From Prevotella sp. (GTDB taxonomy: Bacteria > Bacteroidota > Bacteroidia > Bacteroidales > Bacteroidaceae), in assembly GCA_017483185.1 (NCBI GenBank), contig JAFULM010000003.1, positions 19,887 to 83,886 of the forward strand: a stretch of 64,000 bases of DNA. The letters run 5' to 3'. The notes below the pieces were generated by a model. The model had not been told where the DNA came from. It searched no databases and saw only the letters and a list, made by a program, of their open reading frames with translations. This document shows, in pieces, positions 17,241-25,214 of this stretch (its first letter is position 1; every line of letters starts with the position of its first letter). Position numbers and translations under genes: made by a program.

Positions 17241-18796
17241 ATCGAGTCTGCCACGTGAGACATACGGTTCTCTTCCACAACTATCCCCTTGTCCCTCTTG
17301 CCCTCAGTCTCATTGCCGGCATATCCGTGGATCACGGTCTTCTTTCCCATGCCACCACGGCCTTCTGGTTTGCCGTCATCTACGGCCTGATTGTCGCGTG
17401 CTGGTTTGTCCGCCGTCATCCCCGACTCCAGACCCTCCTGCTCCTGTCGGCAGTCTTTTCCCTCGGCGGTTTGCTCATAAACATGGCCGAAGACGACTAT
17501 ACTGTCGTTTGTCCGGAAGAAGAGGCCGACTATGAAGCAGTCGTCGCGAGCGAACCCGAAGAGCGTGGCCGTATTCTTCGCTTCGACATGATTGTCACCT
17601 CCGGTCCATACCGCGGCCATATCGTCCGTGCGTCATTGCTGAAGGACACCGCGACGTGCCGCTATCGCGAAATAACGGTCGGTGACGGCATCGTGGCACG
17701 TTCGACAATCACGCCTCCCCATAATTTCCGAGACGCCGGATTCGACTATGTGACCTATCTGAAAGCCAACGGCATCTCCGGTCAGACCTTCATCTATTAC
17801 CGCAATTGGGCCAAATCTTCGGTTGACATCGATCCGATATCCACCGTCCGGCGTGCACGCCTCGTCTTTCTCCGATACCGCCACAATCTGATAACCCGTT
17901 ATCGCGCCCTCGGTCTCGACGGTCAGGCAATGGCTGTCGTGTCCGCCATGACGCTCGGTTACCGGTCTGAGATATCCCCAGAGCTGCGTGAGACCTACTC
18001 ACGTTCCGGAGTATCCCATATCCTCGCACTGTCAGGGATGCATCTCGGCATAATCTATTTTCTTCTTACAACCATCTTTTTCGGCTGTCGTTTCACCATT
18101 CTGCGTGAAGTCCTTATAGTCATTCTCATCTGGACCTATGTCTTTCTTGTCGGCATGCCCGTCTCCGTCGTGCGCTCCGCCATCATGATCAGCGCTTTCT
18201 CTTTTGCCGTGGCATTGGAGCATGACCGCACTTCCCTCAATGTCCTTGCCATCGCGGCTCTTTCGATACTTGTCGTCAGTCCGTTCAGCCTCTATGACGT
18301 CGGTTTTCAGCTGTCGTTCCTTTCCGTGGCGGCTATACTCACACTTAGCAGACCTATCCACGGTCTTATTTCCGCGAAATATCTCGGGCGTCATCGCATC
18401 CTCTCGTGGTTCTGGAGCCTTGTGACGATGTCCTGTTGCGCTCAACTCGCCACTGCGCCCCTCGTCGCCCACTATTTCGGCACCGTCTCATTCGTCTTCC
18501 TGCCGGCCAACATTGTGGCCGTTCCGGCCGTCACCGTCATCCTCTATCTGTCTTTGACAGCGTTGGCCGTTTGGTTCATTCCCGCTGTCCAGCATCTTGT
18601 CGTGTCCTTGCTTATCGTAGTCGTCACCGGCCTCAACGACTACCTCCTCTGGCTGTCCTCGCTGCCCTGTGCTTCGCTTTCCGGCCTTCATGTCAACATT
18701 CCGCAGACGGTTTGCCTCTATGTGATAATTGTTGCGTTGGGCTTGTTGTGTAAGATCATGTATCGCCGACACTTCTATACCGTTCTGTCGATGTAG
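17222..18796 (+). CDS. ComEC/Rec2-family DNA-uptake channel protein
   Basis: 524 residues. The N-terminal part has two membrane helices and a soluble OB-like DUF4131 region (residues about 90-190). The ComEC core follows with the hallmark SHILALSGMHLGIIYFL near residue 265, then about seven membrane helices. The C-terminal metallo-beta-lactamase domain of Gram-positive ComEC is absent; short ComEC forms of this kind are common in Bacteroidetes. The family carries single-stranded DNA across the inner membrane in transformation; its role in this organism is not shown. The ATG at 17222 lies within the nuo terminator; a GTG at 17255 in the same frame is an alternative start just before the first helix. 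Confidence 0.85.
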   Translation: MVRFLFYRVCHVRHTVLFHNYPLVPLALSLIAGISVDHGLLSHATTAFWFAVIYGLIVACWFVRRHPRLQTLLLLSAVFSLGGLLINMAEDDYTVVCPEEEADYEAVVASEPEERGRILRFDMIVTSGPYRGHIVRASLLKDTATCRYREITVGDGIVARSTITPPHNFRDAGFDYVTYLKANGISGQTFIYYRNWAKSSVDIDPISTVRRARLVFLRYRHNLITRYRALGLDGQAMAVVSAMTLGYRSEISPELRETYSRSGVSHILALSGMHLGIIYFLLTTIFFGCRFTILREVLIVILIWTYVFLVGMPVSVVRSAIMISAFSFAVALEHDRTSLNVLAIAALSILVVSPFSLYDVGFQLSFLSVAAILTLSRPIHGLISAKYLGRHRILSWFWSLVTMSCCAQLATAPLVAHYFGTVSFVFLPANIVAVPAVTVILYLSLTALAVWFIPAVQHLVVSLLIVVVTGLNDYLLWLSSLPCASLSGLHVNIPQTVCLYVIIVALGLLCKIMYRRHFYTVLSM

Positions 18797-18824
18797 AAGT
18801 GTATAAGTTAGTCAACAAACCGCA

Positions 18825-18869
18825 TATAGATTCAAGACAGAAGCGTTGCACTTCTATCTTGAATCTATA
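18825..18869 (+). terminator. Hairpin downstream of the comEC-like gene
   Basis: TATAGATTCAAGACAGAAG pairs with CTTCTATCTTGAATCTATA with one mismatch and a 7-base loop. No T-run follows directly. Its place 28 bases after the stop suggests a transcription end or mRNA-stabilising stem. Confidence 0.5.
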
Positions 18870-18890
18870 GACTTGACTCCATAAAAAAAG

Positions 18891-18928
18891 ATAAAGAGAG
18901 GCGCGCCGGTAGGTGCGCCTCTCTTTAT
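18891..18928. terminator. Second GC-rich hairpin downstream of the comEC-like gene
   Basis: ATAAAGAGAGGCGC pairs perfectly with GCGCCTCTCTTTAT around a 10-base loop, with an A-run on its left side, so it would act best as a terminator for leftward transcription, though no leftward gene ends here. Confidence 0.55.
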
Positions 18929-19051
18929 GGTTTATCCGGTATTTAGAGTAGTCTGTGCTCACCCGATATATATATCGCAACCACCTCCTTGCTTTATAGG
19001 GACATTATCTTGGCTCATCCGACTTTTGGAGTGATGCATCCGCATGCTCCA

Positions 19052-19141
19052 AGTAGGGACATATTCTTGTGTTTGTCCGTTCATGACGTGTTGATAATCA
19101 AATGCTTACTTGACGGACAAATACAAGAATATGTCCCTACT
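19052..19141. repeat. TAGGGACATA-type inverted repeat, copy 1
   Basis: AGTAGGGACATATTCTTG and its continuation to 19080 pair with 19113-19141 (29 bp, one mismatch, 32-base loop). The same sequence recurs at 34312-34416 and 38271-38394. The 64-codon frame across it is a by-product. Confidence 0.8.
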
Positions 19142-19236
19142 TTGTGGAAAAAACGTGGAGGTGCACACTTCATGTATTTATAAGTGAGCCATGTCATTCC
19201 AAATGTGGAAGACCCAAAACGTATAGGTTTGTAGCT

Positions 19237-19321
19237 CATTCGGTTGAAAAAGTGTATCAATTTATGACTTATTCGGTTGAAAAAGTGTAGTATCCCTTGT
19301 TTATTCGCTGGGAAAAGTGTA
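19237..19321 (+). repeat. Three tandem 33-bp direct repeats at a promoter
   Basis: Units begin at 19237, 19270 and 19302. Each shares a 20-base block (CATTCGGTTGAAAAAGTGTA; TATTCGGTTGAAAAAGTGTA; TATTCGCTGGGAAAAGTGTA), separated by 12-13 unrelated bases. The last unit runs directly into the -7 box at 19320-19327. The spacing is close to three DNA turns, as expected for repeated operator sites or for promoter-region duplication. Confidence 0.75.
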
Positions 19322-19327
19322 CTTTTG
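19320..19327 (+). promoter_or_regulatory. Promoter -7 box of the AAA ATPase gene
   Basis: TACTTTTG overlaps the end of the third direct repeat and lies 21 bases before the ATG at 19349; GGAGAAG precedes the start codon. Confidence 0.65.
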
Positions 19328-19348
19328 CAATAGTAAATCGGAGAAGTT

Positions 19349-20743
19349 ATGCTCAAAAGGAAGATAGAAACATATTTGGTCAATTGGAAAAAGTCAGAGA
19401 ATAGAAAGCCTCTTGTAATAAAAGGTATCCGTCAGTGCGGAAAGACATACATCGTTCAAAAATTTGCAAAGGAGAACTACGAGAGTGTGGTTTATATGAA
19501 CTTCGTTCTTGAACCCGACAAGAAATCCGCCTTTGTTGGTAATATAGATGTCGACACTGTCATTCTCAACCTTTCGGCTTTGATTCCGGGATGTCGTTTC
19601 ATCAATGGAAAAACCTGTATTATCCTTGATGAAATTCAGGAATGTAGGGAAGCAAGGACAGCTTTGAAGTCATTCCATATCGACGGACGCTTTGATGTTA
19701 TTGCCACGGGTTCTCTTTTAGGAGTGAAAGGTTACGGTAGAAATAAGAAAAGAAAAGAAGAGGAGGAAGGACAAGACTCTATTCCCGTAGGGTATGAGAC
19801 CGTGATTGATATGTGTCCATTGGACTTTGAAGAGTTTTTATGGGCAAACGGGATCAGTGATGCGGTCATTGATTCGGTCAAGTCATGCTTTGATAATGAA
19901 AAGACGGTTCCTGACGGCATCCATAAGGCAATGATGGATCTGCTGTATAGATATGTCATTGTCGGAGGTTTGCCTGAAGTGGTGAACTGCTTCCTTGAAA
20001 CCAAAAACATCGAACTTATATATCAGGTGCAGCGCAATCTTATAGCCGAATACGAAGAGGATATGGTGAAATATGCGGATGACGCAGACAAATCTCGTAT
20101 CCGCGAATGTTTTGAATCAATCCCGAAACAATTGGCGAAGGAAAATAAGAAGTTTCAGTATTCTGTAGTTAGAAAAGGAGGAAGAGCTTCACAATACATT
20201 GGTAGTATTCAATGGCTGGAGGATGCCGGAATAGTATGTAGATGCTATAATACGCAGATTACAGAACTGCCATTAGAAGGAAATGCCATCAAAGATAGTT
20301 TCAAGGTGTACACTACCGACATCGGTATTCTTATGGCAATGCTCGATTATGGCACACAGGCAGATATCTTGAAGGGTAATCTTCTTGGATACAAGGGCGC
20401 AATCTTTGAGAATCTGATGGCTGATTTCCTGTGTAAGTCCGGGCAAAAGCTATACTATTTTCATAAGGACAGCGGTCTTGAACTGGACTTCCTTGTAAGA
20501 TACAGAGGAGAGTGTGTTATCCTTGAAGTCAAGGCAAAGACAGGTAAGGCAAAAAGCATGGCTACGGTTCTTAAAAACAAGAAAATCTACCATGTTAATA
20601 ACGCAATCAAGCTGGGTCAATATAATGTCGGACGTGTGGGAGAGGTACTGACGATACCGCTTTATATGGGATTTCTTGTTGAAGATAAGATTGCGGATGC
20701 TATCATTCCTGATGTTGATTTGAGTTCAATGATTACTACTTAG
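19349..20743 (+). CDS. AAA ATPase with DUF4143 domain
   Basis: 464 residues. The N-terminal AAA_14-type ATPase has a Walker A at about residues 25-33 (GIRQCGKT), Walker B TCIILDEIQ and a sensor-like VIATGSLLGV. A middle all-alpha region follows. The C-terminal DUF4143 part ends in ELDFLVRYRGECVILEVKAK, which has the D...ExK pattern of restriction-like nuclease folds. These proteins are abundant and often strain-specific in Bacteroidetes; their role is not settled, though some proposals link them to mobile elements or defence. GC content is visibly lower than in the surrounding genes, in keeping with transfer. It stands alone, flanked by repeats on both sides. Confidence 0.88.
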   Translation: MLKRKIETYLVNWKKSENRKPLVIKGIRQCGKTYIVQKFAKENYESVVYMNFVLEPDKKSAFVGNIDVDTVILNLSALIPGCRFINGKTCIILDEIQECREARTALKSFHIDGRFDVIATGSLLGVKGYGRNKKRKEEEEGQDSIPVGYETVIDMCPLDFEEFLWANGISDAVIDSVKSCFDNEKTVPDGIHKAMMDLLYRYVIVGGLPEVVNCFLETKNIELIYQVQRNLIAEYEEDMVKYADDADKSRIRECFESIPKQLAKENKKFQYSVVRKGGRASQYIGSIQWLEDAGIVCRCYNTQITELPLEGNAIKDSFKVYTTDIGILMAMLDYGTQADILKGNLLGYKGAIFENLMADFLCKSGQKLYYFHKDSGLELDFLVRYRGECVILEVKAKTGKAKSMATVLKNKKIYHVNNAIKLGQYNVGRVGEVLTIPLYMGFLVEDKIADAIIPDVDLSSMITT

Positions 20744-20887
20744 CATCAGATATTTGGAAAAATGAGCGCGGATACAGTTCCTCTGTATGTGTTATGTCGG
20801 TGAAGTTGTCGGTGATGTACGAAAGTCATTAGGGGGTGGTGGCGTGTTACCGACATGTAATGGCGTCGGTCCGTATTGCTTAATCCG

Positions 20888-21274
20888 TGTCGTGATAATA
20901 TCAAAAATTTAACACTTCGGATTCTGGAGGTTTGGATGAAATCAAGCAAATATCCTGACATTTTTGCTCCGTTTTCACCCGCAGCTTGACCCACTTCCGA
21001 GCAACGGGGCCCTTACGGGGTCGCAACGGGCACGCCGTTGGATCACAACGGCAGCCCCGTCGTCATGCAACGGCGGCCCCGTTGCAACGTCGCGGAGGCC
21101 TTACGGCAAACCGACAAAATTGACGTTTGGAAGTTGTGAAATGCAAGTCGCTCAGCAACAGTGACTTGCGAAAAGTGCTCAAAAATCGCAGATTTCTGCC
21201 CAAAAGGCTGAAAATTTGAAATCACGCGAAATCTGCAAATGTTTTGTCAGGATAATTCTGAGTTTTTAACACTT
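20888..21274 (+). repeat. 387-bp repeat element A, copy 1
   Basis: Nearly the same sequence as 33362-33749 read on the other strand. Both ends carry a 30-base imperfect direct repeat (20888-20917 and 21245-21274; both start TGTC, hold GATAAT and end TTAACACTT; 21 of 30 identical). The middle holds the five-module array at 21001-21110. No gene was found in it: the 66-codon frame here is conserved only because the DNA is, and the module length of 22 is not a multiple of three. Confidence 0.85.
21001..21110 (+). repeat. Array of five 22-bp palindromic modules (in element A copy 1)
   Basis: Five consecutive units of exactly 22 bases. Each is a 19-base imperfect palindrome of the form CAACGG-core-CCGTTG plus 3 bases, for example GCAACGGCGGCCCCGTTGC. 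Units begin at 21001, 21023, 21045, 21067 and 21089. Confidence 0.85.
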
Positions 21275-21320
21275 TGGGATGGCGTCTGAATACGCATGTC
21301 ATCCTCCATCTTTTTTAGAG

Positions 21321-21400
21321 GGTGTGTCAAAATGGTTACATGGTGCTTGGTAGCGAAAAATATGTCCCTACAAGTTGCTTCCGTCGCATTTTGACACACC
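21321..21400. repeat. GGTGTGTCAAAATG inverted repeat
   Basis: GGTGTGTCAAAATG (21321-21334) pairs with CATTTTGACACACC (21387-21400), followed by a run of seven T. The loop contains AATATGTCCCTACAAG, a piece of the TAGGGACATA-type repeat. The SGNH esterase stop codon on the minus strand lies inside the T-run, so the structure also sits at the 3' end of that gene. Confidence 0.7.
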
Positions 21401-21405
21401 TTTTT

Positions 21406-22161
21406 TTATCTCGTCAGCTTCCGTGTCCGCTTCAGCCACAGGTCGGCCATGCGGCGGTGGCCGGCGGGTGTCGGGTGGATGCCGTCCCAGATCCAGTGGG
21501 ACACGTCGGACTTGCCGTCGCACAACCGTGCGAAGAGGGCGTTGTAGTCGACGAGCGTGGCGTCGTAGTCTTCGGCAATCTGCCGGATACGGTCGCTCAT
21601 GACGCTGACGAGACTGTCACGCAGACGGTAGTTGTCGGCCTTGCCGACCCATCCGGCCTTGGCCACGAACGGCGTTCCGAGAACGATGCGCAACCGGCTG
21701 TTGGCCGCCAGCGAGCGATCGAGCAGCGCGCGGTAGCGGCGCTCCCATCCGTCCATGTCGAAATCGCCTTCGGGCCGGTCCAGATAGTAGTGGATGTCGT
21801 TCGTCCCTTCGAGCAGTGACAGCACGTCGGGCGCGTTGGCGATGGCGTCGTCCTGCCATCGTGCCTCCAGCCGGCCGATGTCGTCACCGCTTATGCCGCG
21901 GTTGAGAAAACGGTACGGCCGCTCCGGATAGCGGCTCTCCAGTTCGGCCGCACACATCATCATGTAGCTGTGGCCGTAGATGTGGTTCCAGTCGCCGAGG
22001 TCCCTGTCTTTAGATGCCTTTGCGCTTCCGCCGCTGCGTCCCCATCCGCCGTCCGTGACGGAGTCGCCGATGAAGAGCACCCGCAGACTTTGGGCTCGGG
22101 CGGGGATATTGAAAAGGATTGTCACTGTCAGCAGTGTAATCAGAATTTTGCTGGTGTTCAT
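21406..22161 (-). CDS. Secreted SGNH/GDSL-type hydrolase
   Basis: 251 residues from the ATG at 22161 (MNTSKILITLL); a longer frame begins 8 codons earlier. The signal peptide runs to about residue 22 (IPARA-Q). All four SGNH blocks are visible: GDSVTDGG with the serine, NRGISGDDIG with the glycine, EGTNDIHYY with the asparagine and WDGIHPTPAGH with the aspartate and histidine. It is a probable carbohydrate or lipid esterase. The neighbouring propeller glycosidase on the same strand suggests a polysaccharide deacetylase role (inferred). Confidence 0.87.
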   Translation of the reverse strand: MNTSKILITLLTVTILFNIPARAQSLRVLFIGDSVTDGGWGRSGGSAKASKDRDLGDWNHIYGHSYMMMCAAELESRYPERPYRFLNRGISGDDIGRLEARWQDDAIANAPDVLSLLEGTNDIHYYLDRPEGDFDMDGWERRYRALLDRSLAANSRLRIVLGTPFVAKAGWVGKADNYRLRDSLVSVMSDRIRQIAEDYDATLVDYNALFARLCDGKSDVSHWIWDGIHPTPAGHRRMADLWLKRTRKLTR

Positions 22162-22324
22162 GTCTTTTAAAAGTTTATCCGGCATTTGTTGTGTGAAACA
22201 AAGTTCACATTTTTGCCCGAAACATCCAAATTATTAAACAATTCTTCACAGATAAATACGTAAGTCGTCATTCTTTGACGACTTTAACAAGTAAGTATTC
22301 ATTATTACTTTATAATAAGTTTTT

Positions 22325-22380
22325 TGAACACAGAGACACGGAGACACAGAGTAATATTGTCCTCTGTGTCTCCGTGTTCA
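22325..22380. repeat. Hairpin of ACACAGAGACACGGAG type
   Basis: CACGGAGACACAGAG in the left arm pairs with CTCTGTGTCTCCGTG in the right. It lies between two leftward genes, downstream of the propeller glycosidase, and may be its transcription end. A smaller hairpin, AAGTCGTCA/TGACGACTT, is at 22263-22285. Confidence 0.65.
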
Positions 22381-22435
22381 AAGTATAAACTAATTGTATG
22401 CAACATACTTATTATTATAACATAGCACTTAGTCT

Positions 22436-25030
22436 TTACTTCACGACATATTTAGATCCATTCTTTATGATGATACCTTTCAGTCCGGTTCCGGCCGATG
22501 CGGTCTTCGAGGAAAAATCCGCCGCACGCAGTCCCGAGAGTCTGTATGCGGGCGTGTCAGTAGGGCGGGCGGATGCGGAGACATGGCCGATGGCCGATGG
22601 CCACGGGAGAATGGTGGCGCCGTTGATGTTCCGCGCCGTTGCGAGGAAGTCGTCGAGCCCGCCCGTCACGTCGGTCACGTCGAAGGTGTAGGTCTGGTCT
22701 TCGGCCTCGACAAGCAGCCACTGGCTGTTCTTGTCGTCGCGCGTGTATGACGACAGTTCTGTGTGGTTGGCTCCGCCGTATGCGTTGAAATAGTTGTAGG
22801 TGTTAGTGGATGTCGGGTCACCCATTATGGTGTAGGCATCGGCGGTGGTTGTACTGCTTTCCACCTTTGCCAGCTTGTAGGCGTCGGTGCCGGATGTGGT
22901 CCAAAAAGACTTGTTGCTTCCGGCTTTTGCCACGACGAAGGTTTTGGATGACGGATTGTAGAGATATGTGCGGTCGTTGTCGCCGTCGATGACGAGGGTG
23001 AAGACGCTGGTCTCGTCGTAGCTGTTCTTACGCGCCAGTGTGCCGTCGTCGGCGACATAGACATAGATGTTGCCGGACGAGATGTTGGCCGCTTTCAGAT
23101 AGTAGTTGCGGCACGAGACGTTGGCCACGTCGGGATTGGCGGCACGGAAAGTCTCGATGGCGGTCTGCAGGGCGTCGGTAGCGGCGCTGATTTCCGGCTC
23201 ATAGTAGCTGGAGAGACATTGTCGGGCGGCGGCGAGAACTTTCTCCATGTCTTCCCGGCCGTTGGTATATGCCGTGTTGTTGTACAGCAGCAGGGCCTCG
23301 TTGTATTTTGCCGCGAGTGTGGCGCGCACGGCGCTGATGGCGGTGAGCAGGAGTGTGTGGCTGGCGGTTCGGGCCTTTCCGTCTCCGATGGTCACGACAA
23401 GTGCCGACTGCCCGTCGGGTATGGTGCATGTTGCGGTCAGACTGACGGTGGCTGTCTCGTAGGGTTGGATGGCCGGTACGGTGCCCGTGGCCAGCACGGT
23501 GCCGCCCGACGTCGATACCTTGACGGTCTGGCCGGCGGATGACGCGGACTGTCCGTAGTTGGTTATCTGTACGGACGTGACCATGCTGCCCTCGCCGATG
23601 GCGGGCAATACGGGCGACAGATACGCCGGGGTATAATCATAATAGGGAAGCCGTGCGTAGCCGTAGCAGAATGTGGGACGAAGGTTCTTGCCGGATTCCA
23701 GATTCATCTCGTAGTCTGCGGCGTAGCGTCCGATGAGTTTCGGGGCGAACTCGTCGGTTGTCAGACCCGTGTCCGTGCCGCAGAAAGTGAGCGTGAGATT
23801 GCCGTCGGCGTCGGCAGTCGAACTCTCTACCTTTGCACCGCCACCCTTGTTGACTGTTGAGCTGGCACCAAAGCGCAGACTCTCTATGTCAAGATCGGTG
23901 GCGGGGCTGAATCCGTCTTCGGCCATCACCATCACTTGGATGCTCTGTGTGGATGTCGTTATAGGGCTATCGTTGAGCACGGAGAGGCGCAGACCGGGAT
24001 TGAGCGGCATGGCGATATTCTTGCTTGAGTGGTTGTCGCCGGCCACGTCTTCGGCCTTGACAACGTCGATGACGGCCATGTTGAGCTGTATGGCACGGCC
24101 ATACTTGTCCTGAAAGACGCGCGGACGCTCATACTTATACCATTCCTCCCTTGTGCCGTCGGGATGGATGGAAATATCAATGTCGTAGGCAAGACCGTCT
24201 TCCGCAATCCAGTGGAAACCGTCGGCCGAGCGGGAGTAATATGCCTTACGGGCTTTCCAGTCGTTGACAATCATGTGATACTGGACCTCGTCCCTCCAGA
24301 CCACGGGATCTTCAAATGTTCCTCCTCCGCCGTTGGGATAGCACGATGAGCCAAGAACCTGCTGGAAAGCGTCCAGACCATCTTTGCTTATCCACACGGC
24401 ACCTCCGCGGTCCATGCAGTATTGCGAGCCGTCATCGCGGCGGGCGAAGGTCCAGTTGGTATATGTCGTGGAGGAGCCGGTGGATAGGGCACGGTCGCGC
24501 AGGTCGTAGGGCATCTCCTCGAATGTCCAAGGACCGCCGAGCGAACGCGACGTGTGACGCCAGCAAGACTTGTTGCCAATGGTGGCGTAGACAACGTATG
24601 TGCCGTCCTTGGCACGTAAAATCTCGGGATTGTGGCCGCGGCCGATGTTTACGGGATTGGTAAATGGACCGTATGGCGTGGAGGAGGTGAAGTGGTAGAT
24701 GTCGGAGTTGGACCAGTAGGAGAACGGACGGTTGACGCCGTCCCATCCGGCGACGAACTGATGATACGTACCTGCGTCATCTTTATATACGTTGCCGCCC
24801 CAGATGTTCATTCCGTCCGCTTCGACACCGTTGTCGACGTAGCGGTTTTGAACACCGGCAGCTCCCCATATCGTCGCGTCGGGATCGTCGGCTTTCATGG
24901 TTTCGAGCGTCACACTTCCCTGCATGGGCATGATGCGGTCTTTAAACTGTCCGCCTGTGACGAGACTTTGGGCCTGGACCGGCAATACGGCCAGCATGGC
25001 GCCGAGAGATAGTAGTTTCAAATAGTTCAT
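22436..25030 (-). CDS. Large secreted propeller glycosidase (GH43-like) with C-terminal sorting segment
   Basis: 864 residues. Signal peptide: residues 1-20. Residues about 40-350 read like a five-bladed GH43/GH117-type propeller (MNIWGGNVYKDDAGTYHQF, RGHNPEILRAKDGTYVVYA, GTFEDPVVWRDEVQYHMIV). A CARDB-like beta domain follows (SMVTSVQITNYGQSASSAGQ), then a short helical region (ARATLAAKYNEALLLYNN) and a further beta domain. The last residues, AYRLSGLRAAD to GLKGIIIKNGSKYVVK, resemble the Prevotella/Bacteroides secretion or anchor tail. Substrate is not known; the pectin enzymes in the window make a plant glycan likely. A promoter and a 21-bp direct-repeat array lie just upstream, and an AraC-type regulator gene is next. 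Confidence 0.75.
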   Translation of the reverse strand: MNYLKLLSLGAMLAVLPVQAQSLVTGGQFKDRIMPMQGSVTLETMKADDPDATIWGAAGVQNRYVDNGVEADGMNIWGGNVYKDDAGTYHQFVAGWDGVNRPFSYWSNSDIYHFTSSTPYGPFTNPVNIGRGHNPEILRAKDGTYVVYATIGNKSCWRHTSRSLGGPWTFEEMPYDLRDRALSTGSSTTYTNWTFARRDDGSQYCMDRGGAVWISKDGLDAFQQVLGSSCYPNGGGGTFEDPVVWRDEVQYHMIVNDWKARKAYYSRSADGFHWIAEDGLAYDIDISIHPDGTREEWYKYERPRVFQDKYGRAIQLNMAVIDVVKAEDVAGDNHSSKNIAMPLNPGLRLSVLNDSPITTSTQSIQVMVMAEDGFSPATDLDIESLRFGASSTVNKGGGAKVESSTADADGNLTLTFCGTDTGLTTDEFAPKLIGRYAADYEMNLESGKNLRPTFCYGYARLPYYDYTPAYLSPVLPAIGEGSMVTSVQITNYGQSASSAGQTVKVSTSGGTVLATGTVPAIQPYETATVSLTATCTIPDGQSALVVTIGDGKARTASHTLLLTAISAVRATLAAKYNEALLLYNNTAYTNGREDMEKVLAAARQCLSSYYEPEISAATDALQTAIETFRAANPDVANVSCRNYYLKAANISSGNIYVYVADDGTLARKNSYDETSVFTLVIDGDNDRTYLYNPSSKTFVVAKAGSNKSFWTTSGTDAYKLAKVESSTTTADAYTIMGDPTSTNTYNYFNAYGGANHTELSSYTRDDKNSQWLLVEAEDQTYTFDVTDVTGGLDDFLATARNINGATILPWPSAIGHVSASARPTDTPAYRLSGLRAADFSSKTASAGTGLKGIIIKNGSKYVVK

Positions 25031-25064
25031 ATCGTTTCGTTTTTAGTTTGAAATATCCGGTTGC

Positions 25065-25072
25065 AAAGTTAC
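25065..25072 (-). promoter_or_regulatory. Promoter -7 box of the propeller glycosidase
   Basis: The minus strand reads TAACTTTG followed by C, 34 bases before the ATG, and the 21-bp repeats begin about 20 bases further upstream. Confidence 0.65.
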
Positions 25073-25092
25073 GCATAGCCGCTATTTCGTAC

Positions 25093-25165
25093 TTGAACTA
25101 TCGTCCCAATGGCTTGAACTATATTCCCCGTGGCTTGAATTATAATCCCAAAGTATTGATTATTA
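25093..25165 (-). promoter_or_regulatory. 21-bp direct-repeat operator array
   Basis: Three and a half tandem units at 25093, 25114, 25135 and 25156, each 21 bases apart. The plus-strand unit is TTGAACTATnnTCCCnnnGG with increasing divergence to the right. 21 bp equals two turns of DNA, so all units face the same side of the helix. The array covers the usual activator region upstream of the glycosidase -7 box and lies immediately next to the end of an AraC-family regulator gene, whose product is the natural candidate to bind it. Confidence 0.72.
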
Positions 25166-25214
25166 GCTGTATTATTGTTATTTTGTTGTTTTGTTGTGGA
25201 ATTCCGTTCTTATC

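Noticed and set aside
18989-19183. 64-codon frame across the TAGGGACATA-type hairpin
   Set aside because: The frame is made of the inverted repeat itself and has no start context or family similarity.
20964-21164. Conserved small ORF in element A (also readable at 33479-33682)
   Set aside because: Both copies can be translated similarly only because the DNA is conserved; the array period of 22 shifts the frame each unit, so it is not kept as protein.
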